From Aquilaria yunnanensis (taxonomy: Eukaryota > Streptophyta > Magnoliopsida > Malvales > Thymelaeaceae): a stretch of 64,000 bases of DNA. A model generated the notes under the pieces. The model worked only from the letters and a program-made list of their open reading frames with translations. It was not told the DNA's origin and searched no databases. The DNA is taken from NCBI GenBank assembly GCA_039654915.1, contig CM077595.1, forward strand, positions 44,485,501 to 44,549,500. Direction: 5' to 3'. The position numbers were made by a program, and so were the translations under genes. Of this stretch, positions 45,488 to 55,817 are shown one piece after another. Within the stretch, counting starts at the first letter, position 1, and each line of letters begins with the position of its first letter.

Positions 45488-46900
45488 TATTGGGTTTCGG
45501 GAGCCAAACAACGCAGCGGAATTTAACCGAAACCCTCCAGGATCCAAGTGAAACGGGGTAAACCGGGTGTTCGAAAATTTCATACCTAATTTTTGGTTGA
45601 GATCTCTCACTCAACTGTAGAGTCGAATCACAAAACCTGAACAGTTGATGTGTTCAGGCTCTCTATGGTATCCACACGAGCCTCTCGGGATCACCACACT
45701 TCCACCACGTCCCGGCAGATGTGTTTCTCCTGCGCTCGCAATGCTAGCTTGCGTCCTCCAAGGAATTTGCAAGAGAAGAGTGCGGCTGTCCTTTTGGGAG
45801 GCTAGGGCAAGGAGACCTGCGAATTTCTCACTTAAAAGTTGTATTTATAGTGAGACTCAACTTCCAGGCCTAATGGGTTTCAAAGCCCTAATCCAATTAG
45901 GATTTAATTTTGGGCTTAATAATGGCTCAACTCCTTGGCCCATTATTAATATGAAATTAAAGTGAAACCATAACCCAAATAATTAGCCCATGCACTCTAA
46001 TGATCCAAATAGCTCCATGTGTGCGACCCAATAGGCTCTTGCCATGTTGGCAATAATCATAAATCACATTCACGATCATAAACAATGAGCGGTGTCTAGA
46101 AACACATCATTGCTACCCAAGTGACAAGATTGTCGGTGAATCGACTAAACCTTTATGATCATCACCGATATATGCCATTGTCCCTTTGTCCAAGATATCA
46201 AGACTAAGCACGAGACATGGAATGTGTCACTCTCGTATAGCCCAATCTTTGGTTTCTTGATTACCAAGTAGACCATCTTAAACTGACAACATTGATATCA
46301 TATATCAACTCATCGGAGCATGGCCATGCATTTTCTAAGTCTCACTCTATCAAGGGGCCCAAAGATATCACTCCCGTTACATAGGAGGGACAAATCCCAT
46401 CTTGATCATACAAATCCCTCCGCATGATATGTGACATACCCAATGACCTCCTTCAAGTTCACTCAGTTATGAGCAACAAAGGAAAGTATCAAAGTATGTG
46501 ACTCACATGTAGGGAACCTTGATGATCTTAGGTCGAAGGACTACATATACCATGATCACTATGAGAATCACTTATGACACTCATATAACGATCCATGAAG
46601 TGTTCTCATGGTGGGTCGGTCCAGTACACAAGTTCTCCAACTTGTACCCATATGTAGACTATATATCTCATATTAGTCTCCACATATGCTAGTCATTATG
46701 TATTATAGCAACCCGTTCCACAATAATACTAGACTAGGGGCGTTTAAGAATATCATTATTCTAGGGTTACAATTATGTTTATTACGTTACGCAGAAACAA
46801 AACAACAAAAAAAATTGCTGGATTAATGCCTCAATAAAATATCATGACTCAATGTGCAAAAATACAATCATCTCATGATTGGCTTTTTGGGCACAACACT
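45488..46900 (-). repeat. 3' LTR of copia C (main part; last four bases at 58019-58022)
   Basis: 1413 bp plus four bases beyond B, total 1417, against 1416 for the solo LTR. Plus-strand start TATTGGGTTTCGGGAGCC, end CACAACACTAACA. The minus-strand TATA box CTATAAATAC is at 45841-45850, flanked by inverted CTCACT/AGTGAG. Element B entered near the LTR start with ACACT duplicated (46896-46900, 58014-58018). Confidence 0.92.
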
Positions 46901-47871
46901 TGATGCCCCAAGGCATCTTCGTTTGCTATCATGTTGACAGGTGGAGAGACTTCCTGAGGAGGCGAGCGCCTGGAGCTCTGGTTTCCCAGCTGAGTGTGCC
47001 TGAAAAGCCCAAAGAAGAGGTTAGGAGGTCCCCGGTTTGCTTTTCCGGGGAGGACCCTCCGACGCCCAAGTCAGTTTTCTGAGTGAAATTGGAGGAAGAA
47101 CACTAAGGGATCAAGTGTCTTGCCTGTTTTGTGTTTTCTCAGAGGGAGGAAAATGCCCATCCTTTGCCCAGTCCCATTTCCTAGTATTTATAGGAGTAGC
47201 TGGTCCGTTCAGATCATGACACATGTTCGGTCGGATTTGATCTATACTTTTGGACCTAGGGGACAGGCAGCCGTTTGCAGCCTCCTTTATCCCTGGACCC
47301 GGACAGGTTGCGTCAGGACTGGGGCGGCTGTAGCGTGTCAGTTCGCCGTTCAGATGTGACGTGTAGGGCTTGTGGGCGACATGTCAGAGGCTCCTTAAAT
47401 GCTCATACCGTACTCCCGAGGTCCCCTGGGCGAGGTCGCCCTTCAGTGCGTGCACCCTCTTCGGATTCTATCCGTCCTTCCATGCAAGCACCTCCTTCGG
47501 GATCTATCCCACAGTTCTGGGAGTTCCCTTGGTGAACACCTTCTTCAGGACTCACACCCATAGTTCGGGGAATCCCTTGTTCAGGCATTTCTTGTTCGGG
47601 GAAGACCTCTTCAGGGCCTCTGCCTTCGGGGAGATTCTCCCTTGCTTCAGAGAGATGGCTCTCTTACCCGAAGACGGTCAGTTTGGCCCCTCGATGGAGA
47701 CGGTGTTGTCCTCGGAATTCCTGACGAGCTAACGAAAGTCTCGAGCTCATAGTGTTTGACTTCGCACCTTTCGAGGTCAATGAAAAGATCCTCTCTTGGG
47801 TGACGTCAGACTCCTCAGCCAATATTCTGGCAGGGAGTTACTACCGAGGAGGCAATAGCCTTTGGCTATCA
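46901..47871 (-). repeat. 3' LTR of element B
   Basis: 971 bp. The plus strand begins TGATGCCCCAAGGCATC (a 6-bp-stem hairpin) and ends AGCCTTTGGCTATCA (another hairpin). The minus-strand TATA box CTATAAATACTAG is at 47181-47193. Confidence 0.95.
47181..47193 (-). promoter_or_regulatory. Sense TATA box in the B LTR
   Basis: CTATAAATACTAG on the minus strand. Identical sites lie in the 5' LTR at about 57323-57335 (minus) and in B2 at 61475-61484 (plus). The 5' LTR copy would start the gag-pol transcript. Confidence 0.65.
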
Positions 47872-47874
47872 CAG

Positions 47875-47884
47875 GCCCCCCTCC
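47875..47884 (-). other. Polypurine tract of element B
   Basis: The minus strand reads CCGGAGGGGGGCCTG just before the LTR start TGATAGCC. E has CCGAGGAGGGCAC in the same place. Confidence 0.7.
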
Positions 47885-47946
47885 GGAAAGCTGAAGTGAG
47901 AAACTTCGGTTCATCGGTTTTCGGGTCCTGTGGTTGTGATATCTGC

Positions 47947-48180
47947 GCCGAAGACGCCTTCTTCTGCCTGGAGCAATGGGCAGCCCTTTTTGCGTCCTCG
48001 AGGCGCGAGAAGATAGGCTGTCCCTGTGCCGAAGATACACCTTCTGCCCGAAGTCACAGGCTGTCTCTTGGTGTCCTTGTGGCAAGCGGAAATAGGATAA
48101 CCTTGTACCAAAGATAGACGTTTTGCCCGAAGTCACAGGCTGTCTTTTGGTGTCTTCGAGGTAACCTACTTTTTTGCCTT
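47947..48180. repeat. Degenerate tandem repeat of about 80 bp upstream of the antisense promoter in B
   Basis: Three units start at GCCGAAGACGCC (47947), GCCGAAGATACACC (48028) and ACCAAAGATAGACG (48107), spacing 81 and 79. They share CTTCTGCCCGAAGTCACAGG and TTGGTGTCCTCGAGG-like blocks. It lies between the 3' LTR and the + strand TATA box. Confidence 0.7.
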
Positions 48181-48446
48181 TATAGGTCTGCTCATGCGTC
48201 GCGTCCTGTATCCAGCAGAGTCAGTCTAGGGCGGCGCCTCTAGACCAAACGGTGTCAGAGGGCGTGCTCGACGTGATGGACGACATGTGGCACGTTTGCT
48301 GCGCGATGACCGACACATGGCACACTTTTATTGGGTAAGAATGCACTGAGTACGGCTGGCGCGACTTTTCAGGCGCTCATAGCAGTTATGGCGACGCTTC
48401 CCCTTCGAGGGGTACTAATGACGACGGTTCTCCTGGCCTTCTCGGC

Positions 48447-48458
48447 CTATATATATCA
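48447..48458 (+). promoter_or_regulatory. TATA box of the antisense gene in B
   Basis: CCTATATATATC, about 240 bp before the ATG at 48700, followed by a pyrimidine-rich leader (CTCTTTCTTCTTCTGC). The upstream block TTATGGCGACGCTTCCCC is shared with element E. Confidence 0.65.
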
Positions 48459-48699
48459 GTCCTGTCATAACCCTCTTTCTTCTTCTGCTTTTGCTTTCTT
48501 TTGCCTTCTAATTCTCTCCTGATTTTCTGCGGCGGTTCTCCTTTTTCAGGCGTTTTTCCGACCACTTTTCACGACGGCTTCCAGAAATCCAGATTCCGGC
48601 AAGACCTTTGGTGGGTTTTAGTCCTTCTGCTTTTTTCAAAGATTCTTCTTTGTTTTTGCCGAACTCGTTTTCCTTGTTTTTCCTGAACTCGTTTTCATC

Positions 48700-51143
48700 A
48701 TGCCTGTTCCCGAGAGTTGGCAACCTCTTCTTTCTCACCCTTGCTGCACTACTGCGGCAAAACTAGCGAAGTGGAAGAAAAAGTTTTTCTTACCCTCTTA
48801 CTCTGTGACGAGGTTGCCCCGTCTTGACCAATTTGCTTTCTCCAACCGAAGTGATGAAATCACCGTTTTCCGAGCCCAACTGAAGGCCGGACTTCGGTAT
48901 CCCCCCCCGGAGATGGTTAGCGCGTTCTGCAACTTCCATGGCATTGCCGTTAACCAACTCCCACCGAACTCGTACTGCTATTTCAACGCCTTCCTCTGTA
49001 TGTGCGGCGTTTTGAAAATAAAACCTCACTTTGTAGTTTTTCTTCAGTACTACAAGCTCTTCGTGGTCCTGAAGGGTGGCTTCTACTTTATGCTACCTCA
49101 GGGATCCGGGAGCAAAAAGTATACGTTCACCTTCGCCACCAAAGACAGCTGGCGAGGGTGGCAACAAAAATTCTTTTTCCTGAAGAAGTCGGAGGCTTGG
49201 TCGCACGTCCCGACGAAGTGGGCTTAGGGGAGGCTCAAGATGGATGTTGTTGACCCGAAGATACTGCTAGACGCCGACGTAGCAGCTATCTTTGAGGACT
49301 TCGACAGGCGCATCCGGGCCGTCTCTGACTGGGCTGCCGAGGTCTCTCCTCGTGCCCTTTACCCCTTTCCGATCAACTGGAGGCTTATGACCGAAGACGT
49401 CCTTCGGGAACTCAAGGTGGTAAAGGAGCATATGACAGACCTCAATATGCCGAAACCGGCTTCTTCGGGGAAGGACTCTTGGCTCGTGAAACTCCTTCGG
49501 GGGAAAGAGACTTATGAGTCTTTTTACGAGAGTAAGTTACTTTCTCATTTTTTCCTTCATAATTTCATCTTGGACTTACACTGATCTTCTATTCCTTTTT
49601 TCAGAGATGGGCGACGACGCGGCTGCCTTCTACAAGGCTCTTTTTACCGGGCAGGCCGAGAGGGGCGAACAGACAAAGAAGGCCGCCTCTCGGAGGCGGA
49701 AGCAGACTTTGGCGGGCCTCCTTCCAAACGGGCAAAGAAAGCTGCTCCTTCCTCTCTTCCGCAAATTCCGGAGGAGGTAGGCGAGGAGCCCGAACACCCT
49801 GCTGCCCCTTTGCCCGAGGTTCCTTCTGCCGACGTCCCTTCTACCGACGTCGTTCCTCAAAGCCCCACGCCTTCGCATGCTCTTCTGGAGGGCGATGGGG
49901 AGGAGACCCCTTCTGCCGAGGAACGGCGCCAAATAAGAGGCAAGGGGATCTCTACTGAGGCGGCGTCGATTCTTGACGACGACGTTACCAAGGTGCCAGC
50001 AGGTTTGTACTTTGTCGAAGAACCTTTTTTCTCTTGTAAATCCTTAAGAGTTTTCTGGCCCTAACCAATTTTTCTGCTTTGTTGCGCAACGGACGTGGCC
50101 GCTCCTGACTGGGTTGCCGAACACGCCCGCAAGAGGGCCCTTCGGGATGCCCAAGTCCCAGCAGGGAAAGTTCTGAAGGAGCCCTTCTGGACATTCACGG
50201 AGGACATGAATATGTACTCCGAGGACTGTCCCGAGATGGACAGGCAGATGTGGAAAGGGGTTTTTACTGAGGCCTCTTACAAAGCCCTTACGGAGGCTTA
50301 CCCTGGCGACATCTCTTTGGCCGCCAAACTCACTGAACATGCCGCCCAGGTAGGCTTCACTGTTTCCTTAGTGCCAATTTCGCCTTTGCTTTTTACTTAG
50401 CATCATTTTCCCTTTGTTTGCTTTTTTTGCAGCTGATGGGATATGCCGGGTTGCTCCGTGTTCGGGTGGCGCGAGAGACAGAACAGAGGGCGTCACTCTG
50501 GGACCTTTACACCAAGACGAAGGCCCAGTGTTCGGCGTTGGCTGCCGATAATGCTCAGCTGAAGCAGTCTTCGGAGAAGGAAGTTGCTGAACTTCGGGAG
50601 GGGTTCATAAAAGAGAAAGAGGAACTTGAGAAAGGCACCTCCCAGAAACTTTCTGACCTCGGCTCTCGGATGGCGGAGCTGACTTCGACCGTAGAAGCGA
50701 TTCAAAAGGATAAGTCAGAAAATGACGCAATCCTTGCGAAGACGCTCGAGGAAAAGGCCCAGCTCAAAGCCGAGGTTGCCTCTCTGAAGAAGCCTTCAGA
50801 AGAGAAGAAGAAGATGAAGGCATTGAAGAGAAAGCTTAAGGATCTGGAGAAGGATTACGTGGACCTGGAGAAGGACTATGCAGATTTGGCGGTCAAGAAG
50901 CGGGAGTCTGATGACATGATGAAGTTGGGCTTTCAAGACGGCTTCTGTCTTGCTCGGCACCAAATTCTGCAGAAGTTCCCAGATTTTGACCTCTCCTTCC
51001 TGGAAGGTATGAACATCCCGAAGGAGCCTCGGTGGACTTGGTCCAACATCGAGCACTTGCAACTGCCTCCTCCTTTCTCGGCGCCGAAGGCTGCTGATAA
51101 AAGCACAGAGGCTGGCAGTTCTCAAGACGCCGAGGCTCCTTAG
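48700..51143 (+). pseudogene. Antisense intron-containing gene of element B
   Basis: Gene on the strand opposite gag-pol. Exon 1 is 48700-49531, intron 49532-49604 (GTAAGT..TTTCAG), exon 2 49605-50002, intron 50003-50089, exon 3 50090-50349, intron 50350-50432 (GTAGGC..TTTGCAG), exon 4 50433-51143. Exon 1 carries a globular N-terminal domain (WKKKFFLPSYSVTRL, ITVFRAQLKAGLRYP, VNQLPPNSYCYFNAFLCM, KGGFYFMLPQGSGSKKY) resembling the putative gypsy-type transposon family (Transposase_28). Exon 2 is acidic, Pro-rich, with a basic PSKRAKKAA patch. Exon 4 is a long coiled coil (residues with heptads from about 50440 to 50930) and ends QDAEAP. Damage: TAG at 49225, one-base shift near 49725, and intron 2 acceptor CAG changed to CAA. 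Coding potential is about 730 residues. Role unknown. Confidence 0.78.
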
Positions 51144-51280
51144 TTTGTACTAGGGCCTTTTGTCTTCATTTTCTTCTTCTTGTTTGTAGTCTTTCAGCAA
51201 CTTTCTTCTCTGTAAGCACTCTTTGGCTCAATAGATAAAATTTTGGCTAAGTATTTTTGCCAGATTCCTTTGTTTCCCAC

Positions 51281-51447
51281 TGTCCCGAACATATTCGCTC
51301 AAGGGACTTAGGAAAACCATACTCTTGCTTTCCTTTGTTCCGAACATATTCGCTCAAGGGACTTTGGAAAACCATACTCTTGCTTTCCTTTGTCCCGAAC
51401 ATATTCGCTCAAGGGACTTCGGAAAGCCATACTCTTGCTTTCCTCGG
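51281..51447. repeat. 55-bp tandem repeat, three copies (B)
   Basis: Units start with TGTCCCGAACATATTCGCTC at 51281, 51336 (one change) and 51391, with exact 55-bp spacing. It lies between the antisense gene end (51143) and the integrase end (51546), so it falls in the 3' regions of both convergent genes. B2 has four copies. Confidence 0.92.
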
Positions 51448-51545
51448 CGATTGCTTTCGTGAGACTCTTGTTTTGTACTTCTTCAGAACTTTTTACTTAG
51501 ACAAATTTGTCCAACTTGTGCAATACAACCTTCCCACCAAACGTT

Positions 51546-52706
51546 TTAGGCATAGAATTTTTTCAAGGCCTCTGAGTGCCAAGTGTTTTTTAATTCTATG
51601 CCTTCGGCATCACCGAGCTTATAAACTCCTTTTCGTACTTCGGCAAGTACCAGGGGCGGTCCTTCCCAATTTGCGTGAAGTACTCCGTGGGACGACTTTC
51701 GGGGTGCAAATTCAGCCTTTCGGAGAACGAGATCTCCCTTCTTTATTCCTTTTGGCCTAGCGCGTAGATTTATGGCTGCTGCCACTCTTTGCTGGAAAGC
51801 ATTTCTTCTCAGCTCGGCTACTTCTCTGTGTTCGCTGACGAGGTCGAGCTTGGTTCTCATTCCGAGGTCATTTCCTTTTCCATCAAACACTTGGACTCGT
51901 ATTGACGGTTGTACTACCTCGACAGGGATGATGGCCTCTGTACCGAAGACGAGTGAAAAAGGCGTTTCCCCTGTGGCTCTTCGGGGTGTTGTTCGGTAGC
52001 TCCATAACACGCTTTCGAGTTCTCCTGGCCATTTCCCTTTTGCTTCTCCCAATCTCTTTTTCAGACCATCTTTTATGGTCCTGTTAGATACTTCCACCTG
52101 CCCATTACTTTGGGGGTGAGCTACTGGGGCGAAGTGCTTTTTTCTCCCGAGGTCGCTAATGAACTCTTGGAATCCTTTGTCTATGAACTGGGATCCATTG
52201 TCCGCTACGAGTACCCTCGGTATGCCGAGTCTGCATATGATGTTTTTCCATATGAATGTCTGCACTTCTTTTGCCGAGATAGTTGTCAGAGGTTCTGCCT
52301 CGACCCACTTAGAGAAATAGTCAACTGCTACTACGCAGAACTTTACGCCTCCAGGCGCCGTTGGGAGTCGCCCAATGAGATCTATGCCCCAAACTGCGAA
52401 GGGCCAAGGATAGTCTGCCGAATTCACGAACTCTGAGGGTGTTCTTTGGATGTTCAAATGTCTCTGGCAATTACCACATTTCTGGACGAACTGCTTGGCG
52501 TCCTTTCTCAGGGTAGGCCAGAAGTATCCTTGGCGAAGTATCACTGCTGCCAGGGCATCGGTTCCGATGTGCGAACCACAGGCACCTTCGTGAACTTCTT
52601 CGAGGATCATTTCAGTATCCTCTTCACTAACACACGTCTGTAGTGGATTTGCATATCCTTGCCAATATAGTTCTTCTCCAATTAAGAAGAAACGTCCGGA
52701 GCGCCT
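51546..52706 (-). pseudogene. Integrase of element B
   Basis: Zinc-binding region H..H (EVHEGACGSHIGTDALAAVI) and C..C (FVQKCGNCQRHLNIQ). The core has AVWGIDLIGRLP (Asp), VLVADNGSQFIDKGF (Asp) and QSNGQVEVSNRTIKDGL (Glu). The C-terminal domain is LRARPKGIKKGDLVLRKAEF, then LADVRKGVYKL-type and ELKNTWHSEALKKFYA. It is fused in frame to the RT but separated by one TGA at 52704-52706 where the family has Arg (CGA). All catalytic residues are kept. The final part survives alone in B2 (61938-62159). Confidence 0.93.
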
Positions 52707-54425
52707 TCACACTTTTGCAGCTTCGCTGGGGTCTTCGGGGAGTGTGTTAGTTGCGAGATACGTTTTGATTGGTTCTTTCCATCCTTTCCCCGAGGTCTCT
52801 ATGCTTAACACCGCGATGCTGGGGTGGCTTAGCACTTCGGTGCAAGTTTTGGACTTCGCCAAACAGTCTGCCTCAGCATTTTCTCGTCGGGGTACGTTCT
52901 CGATTTTCACGGCGTCGAACTCCCAAATAAGCTTTGTTACTAGCTCATGGTATTTCGCCAAGGTCGGGTCTTTCGCGCCATAGTCCCCTGCCATTTGCCG
53001 GACCACCAGCTGGGAATCACTATGGGCTTTCAAGTTTCTCACGCCAATTTTTCTGGCCAGGCGTAATCCTGCTATGAGGGCCTCATACTCGGCCATATTG
53101 TTGGTGGCGTTGAAACTGAACTTGATGGCCTTCATTACTTCTAGGCCTTCGGGGCCTCTGATAATCACTCCAGCTCCCTGGTGTTCGGATCCTGAGGCCC
53201 CGTCAACATATAACATCCATTCTGGCTCGTCTTCGCCCGAAAACAAATGTCCCTCCTCGATGTTTGGTACTTCACCGATGAAGTCAGCCAAAGCTTGCGC
53301 TTTTATAGCTTTCTGGGGTTCATACGTGATGTCGTGTTCGCCAAGCTCTATACACCACTTGGAAAGTCTTCCCGAGTGATCAACGTTCCTCATAACATCC
53401 CGTAGAGGCAGGGTACTTCGGACGATAATGGGGTGAGCCTGAAAGTATGGCCGCAGCCTTCTCCCTGCAAGCACTAAGGCATATATAGCTTTTTGAAGCA
53501 AAGGGTACCTGACTTCGGCGCCATGCAGGGACTTGCTGACATAGTAGACCGGCCATTGCTTTGGCCCTTCTTCTTTCACGAGGACCAAGCTCACAGCTTT
53601 TTCTGTGACAGCGAGGTATAATACGAGGGGCTCTCCCTCCCGAGGTTGCCGCAGGGTCGGCAGGCTGGCCAAGTAGACTTTGAGTTCTTCCCAGGCTTTT
53701 TGGAAATCTTCATCCCAAGGATGACCATTCCTTCCGAGGTCGCCTTCCATCTTTGCTGCCTTTGTGAGCACTTTGAAGAAGGGTCGACACCTATCTCCGT
53801 ACCTGGAAATAAACCTACTCAGAGAGGTTATTCTTCCGGTCAGTCTTTGCACGTCTTTGACTGTGGCAGGAGTTCGGAATTCAAGCAGAGCCTTGATCTT
53901 CTCGGGGTTAGCATCGATGCCTCTTTCGGATACCATGTACCCAAGGAACTTTCCCGAGGTCACCCCGAAGATGCATTTCTCAGGATTAAGGCGGATCCCG
54001 AAGGCTCTGAGTTTTTGGAAGGTTTCCTCTAAATCTGCAACGTGGTAGCCAGGCAGTTTGCTTTTGACTATCATATCATCAACATACACCTCCATGTTCC
54101 TCCCCATTTGGTCTTTGAAGACTTTGTTCATCAGCCTCTGGTAGGTGGCTCCTGCATTTTTGAGTCCGAAGGGCATCCTGATATAGCAATATGTTCCTCC
54201 CTCAGTGATGAAGGCAGTCTTCTCTTCATCTTCGGGGTTCATCCTTATCTGATGATACCCACTGAAAGCGTTCAGGAAACTTAGGAGCCCGTACTTGGCA
54301 ATTGAGTCTACCAGTTGGTCTATTGGCGGAAGGGGATATGAATCTTTCGGGCAAGCATCGTTCAAATTTCTGAAGTCGATGCACATCCGGAGCTTACTAC
54401 TTCCTTCTTTTGTGGCAATTACCAC
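52707..54425 (-). pseudogene. RT, RNase H and archaeal-type RNase H of element B
   Basis: RT has IATKEGSSKLRMCIDFRNLN, motif A LLSFLNAFSGYHQI, MPFGLKNAGATYQRLMNKVF and motif C EVYVDDMIVKSK (residues 112-123 of this frame). Motif A has Asn (AAC, 54270-54272) where E keeps the catalytic Asp. The first RNase H region is degenerate (LVLYLAVTEKAVSLVLV lacks the usual Asp). The second, from about residue 420, is complete: WMLYVDGASGSEHQGAGVII, NMAEYEALIAGLRLA, KAHSDSQLVVRQM, RRENAEADCLAK. Two RNase H regions are typical of the Tat lineage. Confidence 0.93.
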
Positions 54426-54482
54426 GTTGCTTAGCCATTCGGGGTAGTTTACCTCCCGGATAACGCTAGCGTCTGATAGATG

Positions 54483-55766
54483 CTAGACTTCGGTCTTGAT
54501 GAAGTCATTTTTGTGAGCTGAGATGCTCCGTTTCTTTTGCCGGACAGGTTTTATTTCCGAACTCGCTTTGAGGCTATGCTGGATTACGCAATGGTTTACC
54601 CCTGGCATGTCCTTCGGCGAGTAGGCGAACAGATCTTTATTTGCGAGCAGAAAAGATACAAGTTTTTCCTTGTCTCCTTCGGCCATGCTTTTCCCTATTC
54701 GGGTATTATGGTCTGGGACAAGCTCTACTTCTTCTGTTTTCGCTTTTGTGGGATCTTCTGCCTCGCCCCTTTCCAGCTCTTTTGCTTCTACAGCATGTGC
54801 TAAGTTGCTTGCTGGAGCCTTTCGTGCTCTGACGAACACCTTTCTCACCTCGCCTTGATCAATGAAGACCTTTGCGTCTCCTTCCTTGGTGGCGAAGGTG
54901 ACGGTCAAGTACTTTACATCTGGGCGAATATGCAGATTTCCCTGTGTCTGTCTGCCGAGGATGGCGTTGTATGATGAAGGGACGTCCATGACTATGAATC
55001 TTGCCATGGTAGAGGCGAACAACTCAGCAGTTCCTTTCTCCGAAGTTCCTTTCATCATCAAGGGGAGGTCGATCCACCCGAGGACAGGTAGCTCAGACGG
55101 TCCTACGCCGAACGTGGGTGAAGTAACAGCCTTGAGGTCACTTCTGGTTACGCCCAAGCTTGGCAGCAAATGAGAGAACAAGACGTCTGCGTTTGACCCA
55201 TCATCCAGCAGTACCCTATTGACGTCCCAGTTTCCTATCCTCGCCATTATCAGCAATGGATCGTCATGGGGAAATACGATGGTGGAGCCATCCTCGCGGG
55301 CCAATTTTTTCGTTGGGCTCTGATATTCCATCACCGCTATCTCTCTGGCCCTTCTTTTTCTTTCCGAGGATGGAAGTCCGGTTGTGATCATCTGTATTAC
55401 TCCTGCCGAAGGTGGAGGACGCCTTCTCGGACTTCGGTTCCTTCGCCTGTCTGAATCGTAATCCTCGTCATCGGGCTTTCCTTCTTCCTCTTTTTTCCCT
55501 TTCGGGGAAGGCATTCTCAAATAAAGCCGAAGCTGGCCCTGCTTTATCAGTGACTCAATGTACTTTTTCAACTGAAAGCAGGCTTCGGTGTCATGACCGT
55601 GATCACGGTGGAACTGACAGAACTTCTTCATGTTCCTTCTGTTGTCAGCAGTCATGCCCCTCGGTCGTTGGATTTGAGCCCCCTGTTTTTCCAACGCCAT
55701 AAGGACGTTAGCCCTCGTGGTGCTCAGAGGTGTAAAGTTTTGGGGCTTCCTTCCTCCTACTCGCAT
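54483..55766 (-). pseudogene. gag C-terminus and protease of element B
   Basis: Begins RVGGRKPQNFTPL and contains the gag His/Cys block KKFCQFHRDHGHDTEACFQLK (residues about 47-67), an RNRSPRRRPP basic patch, then protease: FPHDDPLLIMARIGNWDVN, LLDDGSNADVLFSHLL (DDGS active site), GVGPSELPVLGWIDLPL, SSYNAILGRQTQGNLHI. It runs to the RT junction (RQKKRSISAHKNDFIKTEV) and stops at a TAG (54480-54482) where E has CAG (Gln). Same frame as gag and RT. Confidence 0.92.
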
Positions 55767-55817
55767 TCTCCGAGGTCGGCCTAACTGTTCCGTTGGACAC
55801 CGGGCTTACTGGCTGGA

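Noticed and set aside
47370..47732. 120-codon frame found in all B-type LTRs (also 57512-57874)
   Set aside because: The LTRs are recent copies of one sequence, so shared openness is expected. No domain seen, and it overlaps other open frames.
53646..54032. Plus-strand frame opposite the RT of B
   Set aside because: Shadow of a well-supported RT frame in GC-rich sequence.
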